Source: Vibrio mangrovi
Lineage (GTDB): Bacteria; Pseudomonadota; Gammaproteobacteria; Enterobacterales; Vibrionaceae
Assembly: GCF_024346955.1 (NCBI RefSeq)
Contig: NZ_AP024883.1
Span: 62,001 to 126,000 of the forward strand
Direction of reading: 5' to 3'
DNA: 64,000 bases
Part shown: piece by piece, positions 51,444 through 60,380 of the stretch
How positions within the stretch are numbered: the first letter of the stretch is position 1
Layout: every line of letters starts with the position of its first letter
Notes under the pieces: model-generated
Databases searched by the model: none
Seen by the model: the letters and a program-made list of their open reading frames with translations, nothing else
Told to the model about the DNA's origin: nothing
Made by a program: the position numbers and the translations under genes

Positions 51444-51506
51444 CTCATTTGAGCTTTTATTATTACTCATTTGAGAATTTTTTGATTGTTTTTGTACTCA
51501 AATGAG
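51444..51506. promoter_or_regulatory. Three CTCATTTGAG operator palindromes
   Basis: CTCATTTGAG occurs at 51444-51453 and 51466-51475, and its complement CTCAAATGAG at 51497-51506. Each is a near-perfect palindrome. Steps of 22 and 31 bp (two and three turns) place them on the same DNA face. They lie between the 88-residue gene and the acetyltransferase gene and should bind one regulator controlling both. Confidence 0.72.
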
Positions 51507-51642
51507 TTTACTTTTATACGTAACTAGTGACACATATAAAAGTGAAACAATCATAAGGCTCTATACCTGTATGATGCAGGTTAACCATATTCCTTTTCAT
51601 TTTGTGGCACTTAACTAGGGGTTTTTGCCAAAGGTTATAATC

Positions 51643-52221
51643 ATGGGAGAAATTGATAAAAAATTTGAGAAATGTGTCAGGCTGCAAAATTCGGACTCAT
51701 TCCAAGTTAAACTTTATGTTGGTGACAAGAACATTGAAGGACTCAAACAGTTTGACTGTAACAATAATGTGATTAACCGCTATGTCAGGAAAAACCTGAG
51801 AAAACAAGCAACAGCGCCAGGCAATGGTGTTATGGTCATGACCGATAGTGCGGAAAATGATCGCCTGATTGGTTTCTTTACATTGTCATCCCACTCACTA
51901 TGTAAAGGACTGTTATCTCCTGTCGTTTCCTCAATTGGAAATACTACGATGATCCCTGTAGTCAAACTGACGATGTTTGGTATTGATAGAAGCTACCAGA
52001 AGAAAGGGCTAGGCATAAGATTAATGAATCAGGCCCTGGCAAAAACTCTGTCTGTATCTGAGTCGGTCGGATGCGCAGGGTTATATTTAGAAGCAGCTCA
52101 TGATGCTATTACCTTTTACCAAAATAGATTTAATTTTGTCCCACTGGATAAGTCGGATACAGGTAGCAAACATGTCCCTATGTTCTTACATCTCAATGTG
52201 ATTACCGGAATGTTGGCATAA
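51643..52221 (+). CDS. GNAT-family N-acetyltransferase
   Basis: ATG at 51643 is preferred over an upstream TTG. The 192-residue protein has the acetyl-CoA loop motif QKKGLGIRLMNQAL (about residues 115-128) and the late GLYLEAAHDAITFYQNRFNF segment. That arrangement is shared with TacT-type GNAT toxins that acetylate aminoacyl-tRNA, but no RHH antitoxin precedes it. The divergent small gene could be the regulator or antidote. The substrate is unknown. Confidence 0.72.
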   Translation: MGEIDKKFEKCVRLQNSDSFQVKLYVGDKNIEGLKQFDCNNNVINRYVRKNLRKQATAPGNGVMVMTDSAENDRLIGFFTLSSHSLCKGLLSPVVSSIGNTTMIPVVKLTMFGIDRSYQKKGLGIRLMNQALAKTLSVSESVGCAGLYLEAAHDAITFYQNRFNFVPLDKSDTGSKHVPMFLHLNVITGMLA

Positions 52222-52393
52222 ATGAATCGAATCTGAGCTGTGAGTAAATGAAAAAGCACACAACAAGAGACGTCTTTTGAGGGAGATAGAGCAAACAATT
52301 CTGTATATCAATGGTTGGTAAATTGCATTTCAGAGGAAAAGTTCGAATACTGAATATATGAAACTAATCTAAATCAGTCATGGATAGCAAATC

Positions 52394-53188
52394 ATGAAAT
52401 GGATAGCTCTTGCAATACTCTTTTCCCCTATTGTGGTACAGGCAGCATCATATCCAACGAGCTTTGGGAACGCAAAAGCCAAAGCGGAAAAAGAAGTTTA
52501 CTTCGACCATTTAACCACTTTCTATTGCCAATGCGATTTTGTGTTCGATGATATAACTGACCTTGATGGAGATGGCAATACACATGAAACGATGATCAAA
52601 CCGCAGTCATGTGGTTATCGACCAAGAAGACCTGTAACAAGTAGTGGCAAGCCAAACGAACGTACTTCAAGGATTGAGTGGGAACACATTATGCCTGCTC
52701 ATGCCTTTGGGGGACAACTAGACGAGTGGGTCAATAGAAAGTCTTTCCCTGAGTGTAGAAAAAGCAATGGTAAGTTCTTGGGTGGACGGGAATGTGCCTA
52801 CAAACTAAACCCAGCTTTTAAGAAAGCTCATGATGATTTAAATAATCTGGCCCCTGCTGTAGGTGAATTGAACGCTGACCGTTCTGATTATAGGTTTGCT
52901 AACCTTGTTGGAGAACCAAGGGAATATGGGCAGTGCGATTTTGAGGTCAATTTTGAGCAGGACTTGGTTGAACCGGCCGATGACATCAAAGGAGATATTG
53001 CCAGAACCTATCTATATATGGTTGAAACTCATAGCGCAGTAATCAGCAGTGATATGTTAACCATGATGCTTCACTGGAACTTACTTGATCCAGTAAGTGA
53101 TTGGGAGTGCGAACGAAATCGACGAATAGAAAAAGCACAGGGTAAGGGGAATCACTATGTATCAGATCACTGTGCTGAAAACCAGTAA
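52394..53188 (+). CDS. dns: Secreted endonuclease I (Dns/EndA family)
   Basis: This 264-residue protein has a signal peptide (MKWIALAILFSPIVVQA). The nuclease core contains RIEWEHIMPAHAFG (catalytic His-metal site), LNNLAPAVGELNADRSDY and YGQCDFEVNF, with paired Cys for disulfides. The family is Dns of Vibrio, which degrades extracellular DNA and limits natural transformation. Related nucleases on mobile elements, such as IdeA on SXT-type ICEs, block transformation of the host. In this comM-disrupting element the role is probably the same. Confidence 0.9.
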   Translation: MKWIALAILFSPIVVQAASYPTSFGNAKAKAEKEVYFDHLTTFYCQCDFVFDDITDLDGDGNTHETMIKPQSCGYRPRRPVTSSGKPNERTSRIEWEHIMPAHAFGGQLDEWVNRKSFPECRKSNGKFLGGRECAYKLNPAFKKAHDDLNNLAPAVGELNADRSDYRFANLVGEPREYGQCDFEVNFEQDLVEPADDIKGDIARTYLYMVETHSAVISSDMLTMMLHWNLLDPVSDWECERNRRIEKAQGKGNHYVSDHCAENQ

Positions 53189-54002
53189 CACCTTTTAAGC
53201 AAGTTACAGGACGCAGATTATGTATATTGCGTCATAATTGACCTAAAACCCTAAACAAAGGAGAGGAAAAGTAACGCGAAGTCACATTTTTTTAGAAAAA
53301 GCAAAATAATTTGATTTTTTTTAAAGTGGTGTATTACGCTCTAAAACACAACCTAAGCGCTTTTAGCCATTTTTAATGACTAAGACTAAATGTTGCGTTA
53401 TACAACACTAGCGGTATCTCCCAAGCGCAGGAAGACTACTTTACAACGTTATTCTATTTGACAACGAGAGAAAAATGAGTAGTATGCTCGACCAAATTTG
53501 GGGTATTGACGAGATCGTCTGCCTGACTTAAAGTCATTTACAACGAAGTTTTTAAGAATGACTCTCAACGAATAGCGTTGCCAGCTTAAATAGATTACCG
53601 TCATTACAGTTAAACAAGACTGTTTAAACAGACTATCTTTAACAGTAGTGGTAATAAGAACAGGACTTATCACCCTGTTTTGAGATTATGTCACTCGGGA
53701 CTTATCACCCCATTCTAGTAGTGACACTTTAAGTGTCGGTTAGTTTATCGGTTGACCGACGATAAATAAGCAAAAAACAGCCTGCCATTACCTCTTTGGC
53801 GGGCTTTTTGCGTTTGAGAGTTGACAATAAAAAACTTAACCCATATGATCCTGTATAGATATCCAATGTTTCGTGATTGTTTCATGAGGTATCATGTTCA
53901 TCAGGTCTGATAATCCTAACAACAATGAACATATTAAACTGTCTGATATTTGGTGATTCTTATATTGGCATCCGATAATGTAAACTTAAGAGGTAATTCG
54001 TT
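53189..54002. other. 814-bp gene-free stretch with repeats and palindromes
   Basis: No convincing frame is present. GGACTTATCACCC occurs twice as a direct repeat (53663-53675, 53698-53710; 35 bp apart). They are followed by the palindromes GACACTT-T-AAGTGTC (53723-53737) and TCGGTTGACCGA (about 53748-53759). Iterons of a replication origin, or operators for the gene at 54003, would look like this. There is no Rep gene nearby. No integron attC site could be fitted. Confidence 0.45.
53771..53810 (+). terminator. Rho-independent terminator
   Basis: AGCCTGCCA (53779-53787) pairs with TGGCGGGCT (53797-53805), followed by a T-run. It is the only strong stop signal between dns and the gene at 54003 and implies that a transcript crosses the repeat-rich stretch. 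Confidence 0.75.
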
Positions 54003-54425
54003 ATGCTTAACGAAATTACATGGGACGTAGCACCTACGCTACAAGACAACACTTCTGTAAACATGCCAAGTATTTCTAGTCTTGGTCTTCCACTAGCTCA
54101 TCTTTCTGACGCTACTATCCGTGATTACTCCCTTTTTTGGCGTAAGCATCGAGGCTTACCAGCTAAGACAGCTCTTGTGCTCACAGCTATAGCTAAGAAT
54201 CCTGGCATCAAAACAAATGAAATACGCTCCCTAGCTAGAGATTGCAGCAACGTACCTAGCTTAGTTGATGATATCAACAAGAAGATTATGAACAAAGGAT
54301 TGATGATTATCCGTCAGGAACCTGTAGGTGTAGCTCCAAATGAGTCTTTTCACCACTGGTATCTTGTTCAAGCTCCAATTCAAGATGTTCCTGTTAGCAT
54401 GTCAGTGAATGATCCAGTGATGTAG
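54003..54425 (+). CDS. Small winged-helix-like protein, 140 aa
   Basis: Residues ~50-110 fit a winged helix (AKTALVLTAIAKNPGIKTNEIRSLARD...INKKIMNKGLMIIRQEP). The N-terminus is unstructured and the C-terminus short. No family was recognised. AAGAGGTAA precedes the ATG and a terminator follows at 54441, so it is a single-gene unit. A DNA-binding regulator, perhaps acting on the repeats upstream, is plausible. Confidence 0.62.
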   Translation: MLNEITWDVAPTLQDNTSVNMPSISSLGLPLAHLSDATIRDYSLFWRKHRGLPAKTALVLTAIAKNPGIKTNEIRSLARDCSNVPSLVDDINKKIMNKGLMIIRQEPVGVAPNESFHHWYLVQAPIQDVPVSMSVNDPVM

Positions 54426-54440
54426 TTGCTTTAGTGTGAT

Positions 54441-54475
54441 AAAGCACCATTTACATTTGTAGTGGTGCTTTTTTA
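54441..54475 (+). terminator. Rho-independent terminator
   Basis: AAAGCACCA (54441-54449) pairs with TGGTGCTTT (54463-54471), with a T-run continuing. It lies 16 bp after the stop of the 140-residue gene. The remaining ~210 bp to 54685 show nothing I can name. Confidence 0.85.
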
Positions 54476-54684
54476 AACCTCTCATAATGAGAGATTTCAA
54501 CCATTTCATACTTAATTTGAATTGAGTGGCCTTCGGAATGAACCTTCCGTGTCCCACATAGTTTCACGTTCAACTCTATCTTTGTAACCCAAAAACCAAG
54601 TGATCCTCTATCACTTCCCATATTGAACACTGAATATGTCCCTAGGGGCAGATCTACTTACCGAAATAGTGCATAGTGAACTGA

Positions 54685-55425
54685 CTAATCTCTACTTAGT
54701 AGTTGATGACTATTCACTTGGATGACAAGAGAATTAAACCATCGTACTGTATAATAAAAAAATAGGGTAAAAGTGCCAGAGGATATTACGTTCCAGATTG
54801 ACCACAAGAGAGGCCAAACATTCTGCTCTGATCTATGTAGGGTACCATTTTGTGTTAAGAGTTGGAGACAAAATGCAACAGAGGTAATGAGGTAGATTAC
54901 TGCAAGCAATAGGCATATAGCTGAATTTAATGTCGATTTTTTGTCTATAGATACAGTATTAAGACATATTTGAGTCGTGAATATTGATTTTTTATATATA
55001 GATGAAAAGCTCAGCCAGATACCAATAGATAGGATTAAGGCGGCATGCGGTAATAATCGCGCAGCAGCCTCGTAAGTGGATAAGTAATTATTATTGTATG
55101 AAAAATCATTTAAATTTTTAATTGTATGATACAAGTTCCAACAAGAAAGACATAAAATTATAATACCACATACCGCCAAAAGGGGATTCACGCTAAATGT
55201 CTTGTCTGCACCTTTCCTGAAAGCAGGTAGTTCTTTCTTTCCTCTCCAAATAATGCAGAATGCCAGAATTAACGATGTATAAAGAATGTACCTTGGAAGG
55301 AAGTTCAGGAATAAATAGAAGTCAATATCTGGGATTGATGTGAACTGGTAAAACGAGCCAATAACACCTGTGATTGTGACTAGTGCGACCAAGCCAGCTG
55401 AAGTTTTATTATCCATAAGCACCAC
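54685..55425 (-). CDS. Multi-spanning membrane protein of the FtsK/M48 module
   Basis: This 246-residue protein has about six predicted membrane helices (GLVALVTITGVIGSFYQF, FLPRYILYTSLILAFCIIW, LLAVCGIIILCLSCW, AALILSIGIWLSFSSIY, ICLLLAVIYLITSVAFCLQLL, LLWSIWNVISSGTFTLFFYYT). No enzymatic motif is visible. It follows the FtsK-like gene by 41 bp on the same strand and is the last gene of the operon. It could be an anchor or an effector acting in the membrane. Confidence 0.7.
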   Translation of the reverse strand: MVLMDNKTSAGLVALVTITGVIGSFYQFTSIPDIDFYLFLNFLPRYILYTSLILAFCIIWRGKKELPAFRKGADKTFSVNPLLAVCGIIILCLSCWNLYHTIKNLNDFSYNNNYLSTYEAAARLLPHAALILSIGIWLSFSSIYKKSIFTTQICLNTVSIDKKSTLNSAICLLLAVIYLITSVAFCLQLLTQNGTLHRSEQNVWPLLWSIWNVISSGTFTLFFYYTVRWFNSLVIQVNSHQLLSRD

Positions 55426-55466
55426 ATTTACTTAAATTAGGTAAACTCAATCCAGCGTAAAAACAA

Positions 55467-57776
55467 CTATCTTTCCCCACTGGTATTCTCGATAGTTGAG
55501 CTCTCAGCATCACTAGTGAGAGCAATATCATTCATTAGCAATCTAAACTCATCGTTGTATATTAGGGGCGTCTGCATTTGAAATATGTCGCTTTCACTAG
55601 AAAGCTGCACAATACAACGCCCTGGCCTCAATGTTATTGGCCTCCATCCTTTTTCAGCTAGTAACTCCGCTCCATCAAACATGTTGTCGGCATAGCCTTT
55701 GTCAACAACTCTGAATAAGAAGTAATTAGCAAATTGGTCTTTTGTTCCTTTCCTCATTGATTTCTCGTCTGAGCGTTGGAGGCCCGCAATAACTCGGACT
55801 CGTGCTGAGCGTCCAATTTTTAAAATGTATTCAATTTTATCTCTTACTTTTCCTAAATCATCCGTATTAGAGATCATCGAATTTATGAGTGTATATTCTT
55901 CTATAAGTAAGAATAGAAAACCACCTTGATAAACCCCATCAGGACTATAGGTCTCGGCTGCAACTTTATTTCGTCGTTCCACTTCACTTGCCACATAGTC
56001 AATTATTTGTATAACGCTGTCAGGGTTATCAACCACAGTGAAGCCATTCAATTTAGTTAAGGGCGAGAAGGTGGCATTATTTTTTAAATCTATACAACAA
56101 AATTCATCTATTCTATTTGGAGCATTTCTTGCTAATTGATAGGTCAGGTTCATCATGAAGGTTGATTTACCTGAACCTTGCATTCCGACGATTAGTGTAT
56201 TTTGAAAATCACGAAGATTAACAGTAGAACTTTTACATTCCACAGTAACACCGTAAGTGATCACCTCTTTGTCTGGCGAAATGATCTCTGATAATTTCAG
56301 TTCTGCAGGAATATAGATAGATGATTCTTTACAAGTATCATCATGGATTATGATACTGCCTTTGAATCTAGTCGCTTGGAGTTTCGGCCATCCTAAATAA
56401 CTTTCTATATCCACCAAAATTTCATTTACTGATGAAAACTGGATTGATCTTTTGGATTTTGATTGCAGATGAATGAAATTTGCCGACTGGTTGTATTCCG
56501 CAATTAATTCATCTCCGGCGACATCTGTTAGAGCAAAATGATAAGGCAAAGCACTAATTCTTTCACTCAACTCTGAGCTAACTGCTAGATTTGAGAGCCT
56601 TTCATTGTTGCTGCTTTTTATGACGTCAACTGACCCCCCTTCCTGTTTCAGTTCAGCTTCATCCCATCCCATATAGACGATGATATCCTCCAGAAAAGGT
56701 GCAATCACACTCGATTTTAGGTATCCATTCGTTGAAGTAAACTTAACAACCTCTTCTGTACCTTTTTCATACCAAATCGCTAAACAGGTATCTTGCTCTT
56801 TATCCATTATGCCAAGGTTGACACATAGCCCTTTGACTTTGTGAATCGGAAAATTACTCTCTGCGTGTTTCACTGCTTCAATTTGTGTTCTATCTTCATA
56901 TATGTTGATATAGTCACCCATTTGCTCGACAACTATTTTTTTTAATCCTAAATAATCGGCTATTTCTTGTGCCCTAGCTTTTACACTAGAAATACTTATC
57001 GTACTGGTTACAGATATTAGTGCTACACCCTTAGTTGGATCATTAGGATCAATGATTGAAACTTCGCATAAGTTATTGTTTACATCTTTGATAGGAACTG
57101 CCACACAAAGTGCTTCGAAACGTTCAATAAGTTTTGGGCTTTTCGTTTTTGCAATTAAAGACAGCCATTGTAGATCTTCTTGAATGATAATACGGTTTTG
57201 CTTTGAAATAACTTCTGGGTGAGTGAATCCACATATACGTGCGACTTCAGATAGAGTATCTCCTAACTTACCAACATCTATACCTCCTTTTCTGGGTTCA
57301 ATAACTACCGCATGGCCATTCGAACCTCTTCTTGGATCGTGTATCAGCCTAGCAATGCAGTGTTCGCCAAGAGAACATTTGAGGTTACATACGTAAGGAA
57401 GTGCAATTATCTGATTGGATAACTTGTCACTACGCGACATCCAAAAGACACCTGTAGACACATATGCGTCATAAACTTTCTTCAGGAGTTCCTTATATTC
57501 TTTTTCAGCTTCAGTTCTGTTCCAAAAATTGGAATAAGCACGAATAGATTCAGGTGATTTAAGATCTTGATATAGGTCCGATAACATTTGCCATGCTGCT
57601 TCAGGGTTCGTTTCTGCTCGTTTTTGTGCACTATTAAACCTGATTAATGCATCGGTGTGGCATCGAAGAGAGTCAATTATACGCCCACCTTCATTCACAT
57701 ATATGTTTGACATAATTTTCGATCGTCCACGTGATGTAAACATGTCGGTGTATGTTATGGGCGTTTTTTTCACCAT
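55467..57776 (-). CDS. FtsK/HerA-like ATPase with four tandem repeats
   Basis: In this 769-residue protein, residues 1-110 are a helical N-terminal domain. Residues ~128-480 hold four diverged repeats of about 93 residues, each beta-rich, then a helix ending in CGF, LGL, MGW or LGW (Gly at 183, 277, 370, 462) and a strand ending IIIQED, INIYED, VDVIKS or IIIHDD. The FtsK/SpoIIIE-type motor follows: Walker A VGMQGSGKST (530-539), Walker B LFLLIEEYT (621-629) and RVIAGLQRSDE. There is no membrane segment and no FtsK gamma domain. The M48 protease gene ends 13 bp upstream. I know of no described system with this composition. Confidence 0.8.
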   Translation of the reverse strand: MVKKTPITYTDMFTSRGRSKIMSNIYVNEGGRIIDSLRCHTDALIRFNSAQKRAETNPEAAWQMLSDLYQDLKSPESIRAYSNFWNRTEAEKEYKELLKKVYDAYVSTGVFWMSRSDKLSNQIIALPYVCNLKCSLGEHCIARLIHDPRRGSNGHAVVIEPRKGGIDVGKLGDTLSEVARICGFTHPEVISKQNRIIIQEDLQWLSLIAKTKSPKLIERFEALCVAVPIKDVNNNLCEVSIIDPNDPTKGVALISVTSTISISSVKARAQEIADYLGLKKIVVEQMGDYINIYEDRTQIEAVKHAESNFPIHKVKGLCVNLGIMDKEQDTCLAIWYEKGTEEVVKFTSTNGYLKSSVIAPFLEDIIVYMGWDEAELKQEGGSVDVIKSSNNERLSNLAVSSELSERISALPYHFALTDVAGDELIAEYNQSANFIHLQSKSKRSIQFSSVNEILVDIESYLGWPKLQATRFKGSIIIHDDTCKESSIYIPAELKLSEIISPDKEVITYGVTVECKSSTVNLRDFQNTLIVGMQGSGKSTFMMNLTYQLARNAPNRIDEFCCIDLKNNATFSPLTKLNGFTVVDNPDSVIQIIDYVASEVERRNKVAAETYSPDGVYQGGFLFLLIEEYTLINSMISNTDDLGKVRDKIEYILKIGRSARVRVIAGLQRSDEKSMRKGTKDQFANYFLFRVVDKGYADNMFDGAELLAEKGWRPITLRPGRCIVQLSSESDIFQMQTPLIYNDEFRLLMNDIALTSDAESSTIENTSGER

Positions 57777-57789
57777 CTTCTATTTCTCT

Positions 57790-58707
57790 CTATTCTGTTG
57801 GTGATACAATCTGAGATTTGGTAAGTCTTGCAATTCGGTTCTCAAGTGGAGGGTGAGTTGCAAACATGCTATCTATGTTTGGTAATGAGAACATATAGAC
57901 TTTTGCATCACCGTAATCTACGAGCTCTAGTTTGCTAGTCTTTATAGACTGGAGTGCAGATACAATTCCATTATCTTCATCAATGTGTACGGCAAACTGA
58001 TCTGCTCGATACTCCCTTTCACGGCTCACTTTCATTAACACTAGTTGAGTTAATATGAAAATAGTGAATTTCAGGAAATTTTTAAGGGGTGTAATCATGG
58101 CAAAACTAACCAATGCATTCTGGAAACTTTTTGCAAAAGTCATTTTTTTAGAGTCATTGGAAACTAGGTGCCCGAACTCATGTAAGAAAATTCCCTTGAT
58201 CTGCTCTTCAGGTAATTCTAATGAGGTCGTTGAGAAGCTCATGTAGCCATGATCTATACTACCTAGGGCCCAAGCGTTTATATCATTAGATATAAATTTT
58301 ACTATCTTACTGCTATTAAAAGATGGATGACTTGATCCGGTATGTGAAGGATGGGAACTATTGGGGTCATGGAAAAAGCGTTCAAACATTTCTCTTTCTT
58401 CATCGCTCAATGGTTCCCCTTTAAGCTTAATAAATGTACTATCAGTTCCAGCATCTGAAATGCTATAGAGCCCATATATTAATGCAGCAATCGTAAATAG
58501 GGTCGCTGCACCAAAGAAATGTCGTATCGCCCAATCCATCTCTCTGGGAGATGGGATTCCGAGCCAATTAGTATGGCTTTGCACGTAAATAATGACAGCA
58601 ATAAAAGCCAGAAAGTAGGTTGAGGCCAGTGTTAGCGCGAACATACTACCGACCAAAATTGGCAAAGGTATTCCTTGATCTATTCTAACTTCTACTTCTT
58701 CTGGCAT
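57790..58707 (-). CDS. M48 membrane metalloprotease, copy 1
   Basis: This 305-residue HtpX-like protein has membrane helices at about 17-42, 62-82 and 195-225. The zinc site HEFGH lies at 176-180, with a third ligand Glu in EREYRADQFA (about 232), and the family motif FATHPPLENRI is near the end. A Ser/His-rich insert (DPNSSHPSHTGSSHPSF) distinguishes it from copy 2. The active site faces the cytoplasm in HtpX. It is the first gene of the operon with the FtsK-like ATPase and the membrane protein. Confidence 0.85.
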   Translation of the reverse strand: MPEEVEVRIDQGIPLPILVGSMFALTLASTYFLAFIAVIIYVQSHTNWLGIPSPREMDWAIRHFFGAATLFTIAALIYGLYSISDAGTDSTFIKLKGEPLSDEEREMFERFFHDPNSSHPSHTGSSHPSFNSSKIVKFISNDINAWALGSIDHGYMSFSTTSLELPEEQIKGIFLHEFGHLVSNDSKKMTFAKSFQNALVSFAMITPLKNFLKFTIFILTQLVLMKVSREREYRADQFAVHIDEDNGIVSALQSIKTSKLELVDYGDAKVYMFSLPNIDSMFATHPPLENRIARLTKSQIVSPTE

Positions 58708-58940
58708 ACAAAATCCTTTTTGATGCTGTTTTACGCGGATCTAGTGTGAAGGAGTTAGTCAGATCGATACCACATCAACTACATAAATAAGTCACATTGT
58801 AGCCGAAGATATAGCTTTTGTAGGTTATTCATGGAGTTAAACAAATAATGAATGATATTGAACAATTTGAATATGATCTATACCTTCGCAAAGAATATGT
58901 AGACTATAATGGTCGTTGTCAATACCAGTATAACTTTGCT

Positions 58941-59060
58941 TTAATCCTTACCTTCATGCTTAAGTGTTTCATTTAGAAACCCTTTCATTTTTTGTTTCTG
59001 AGTTGTGTACCAATACTTAGCTCCACTTATATTTGTAATAGAAATGTGGCTAGTAGTCAA
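58941..59060 (-). pseudogene. Truncated copy of the 70-aa gene
   Basis: From a TTG at 59060 the frame reads NISGAKYWYTTQKQKMKGFLNETLK and then stops. It aligns with TINGVRHWYMQHGNKIESFLNETFK of the 70-residue gene at 60381-60593. Beyond the stop the similarity continues (EGIDHIQIV against KGMDHIKVI). This remnant sits upstream of M48 copy 1 as the intact gene sits upstream of copy 2, so a two-gene unit was duplicated. The rest of 58708-59056 shows no other gene. Confidence 0.55.
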
Positions 59061-59299
59061 ATTTGTTGCATATAAGATGGTATTTTTGTGAGTAAGTGAC
59101 ATGCTGTAGTTGCTCCCACTGCTCGAGGACTTTCCCTGTAAATTCTGACCCTTTGATCTGTTCGTATCGCTGCTGGATAACCGCGAAACGCGGTGATGGA
59201 CTCTAGCGTGATCACGACTTCATCTCCCGAGAGCCCCGTAGCAACAGGAATATCCAGATACTCCTGTAACCCTCCCTTAAACTGCACATAGCCAGCCAT
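59057..59299 (-). pseudogene. IS3-family transposase remnant
   Basis: ITAFRGYPAAIRTDQ is the segment around the second catalytic Asp of IS3-family (IS407-like) OrfB transposases. After a frameshift the expected EFTGKVLEQWEQLQ follows in another frame, and the gene then breaks off. No IS ends are visible. The fragment lies between the two M48 units and may mark the event that duplicated them. Confidence 0.7.
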
Positions 59300-59317
59300 T
59301 AAGGCAATATGTACAAA

Positions 59318-60190
59318 TTACTTCTTGATAAGTTTTGATATTCTATATCCAAGAGGTGGATGGGTTGCGAATAGACTCTCAGTATCAACTTTAAGAGAGA
59401 ACATATAAACATCGTAATCTTTATAGTTTACAAGTGCAGTATCACTATCTTTTATGGAGTAAAGTGCATAAATAATCCCGTCGGTGTCATCGGCCTGTAA
59501 TGCAAATGAATCAGCACGATATTCTCTATCACGACTAATTTTCATAACTACTAATTGAGTCAATATGAATATAGTGTAACGGAAGATATCTTTTAAAGGA
59601 GTTATTAATACGAAAGATACGAGGGCATCTTGAAAAGCTCTTGTAAATGCCATCTTTCTAGTATCACCATAAACTAGATGGCCTAGTTCATGAAAGAATA
59701 TACCTTTTATTTCGTTTTGAGGTAATTTTAGTGTGGCACTAGAAAAACTCATATAGCCCGCATCGACTGTTCCCAGAGCCCATGCATTTATATCATGTGC
59801 ATCATATTTTCTTATGTTTTTTGCTGTGAGCTTTCCACACCAGTTGGAAGCTTCATTGAGAAAAGATTCAAACATTTCCTTTTCATGGTGGTCGAGCGGC
59901 TGTCCACCATTCTTCTCGAAGAACTCTTTTGTTATGCCATATGATATCATCAATAGGCTATAGAGCAGGGCGATGGTAGGAAATAAAGTTGCTAACCCAA
60001 AAAATGTCTGGATAGCCCATGTAAGTTCACGAAGATCTGGGGTTCCGAACCAACTAATATGGTCCTGCATGTAAATTATTACAGCTATATAGGCAATTGG
60101 ATAAGTTATAAGTAATGTAAGTAAAAACATTCCTGAGGCTACCATCCAAAGAGGAAATCCTGGATCTATAGATGATTTTATATCCGACAT
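59318..60190 (-). CDS. M48 membrane metalloprotease, copy 2
   Basis: This 290-residue paralogue of the protein at 57790-58707 shows well over half identity in the C-terminal half (ALVSF.LITPLK...TIFILTQLV.MK.SR.REYRAD). It has the zinc site HELGH (167-171), the third-ligand Glu in DREYRADSFA and FATHPPLGYRI. It lacks the His/Ser-rich insert. Both copies keep every catalytic residue, so neither looks like a decoy. No FtsK-like gene directly follows this copy. Confidence 0.85.
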   Translation of the reverse strand: MSDIKSSIDPGFPLWMVASGMFLLTLLITYPIAYIAVIIYMQDHISWFGTPDLRELTWAIQTFFGLATLFPTIALLYSLLMISYGITKEFFEKNGGQPLDHHEKEMFESFLNEASNWCGKLTAKNIRKYDAHDINAWALGTVDAGYMSFSSATLKLPQNEIKGIFFHELGHLVYGDTRKMAFTRAFQDALVSFVLITPLKDIFRYTIFILTQLVVMKISRDREYRADSFALQADDTDGIIYALYSIKDSDTALVNYKDYDVYMFSLKVDTESLFATHPPLGYRISKLIKK

Positions 60191-60239
60191 AAAAATCCCT
60201 TTTATTCAGAGTTGTTTTTGAGTAGACGGTTTGCCAAAA

Positions 60240-60267
60240 GGGGGAAGATATTTCAGTACCTTCCCCC
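60240..60267. terminator. GC-rich hairpin between 70-aa gene and M48 copy 2
   Basis: GGGGGAAG (60240-60247) and CTTCCCCC (60260-60267) form a perfect 8-bp stem in an AT-rich surrounding. No good T-tract follows on the minus strand, so it may attenuate rather than stop transcription from the 70-residue gene into M48 copy 2. Confidence 0.45.
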
Positions 60268-60380
60268 CCTTAGCAGAGCTTATCAAGGCTATGAAACACT
60301 TCAGTTACTTAAATAAGTTCAATAACTGAAGCGACAGCTTCTCTATCTCGTCTAGCGACTTAACCAATTTTGAGGTCAAA

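Noticed and set aside
53449..53673. 74-codon minus-strand frame
   Set aside because: It overlaps the direct repeats, has no ribosome site and low-complexity composition; no homologue was recognised.
53189..54002. Integron attC/VCR site
   Set aside because: The region has palindromes, but I could not fit the core sites and the imperfect arms of Vibrio cassette repeats.
55467..57776. Conjugation coupling protein
   Set aside because: The motor is FtsK/HerA-like, but no relaxase, pilus or mating-pair gene is present, and the protein lacks membrane helices.
58848..58976. 42-codon plus-strand frame starting ATGAATGATATTGAA
   Set aside because: It runs antisense to the small-gene remnant and has no counterpart at the intact copy near 60.4 kb.
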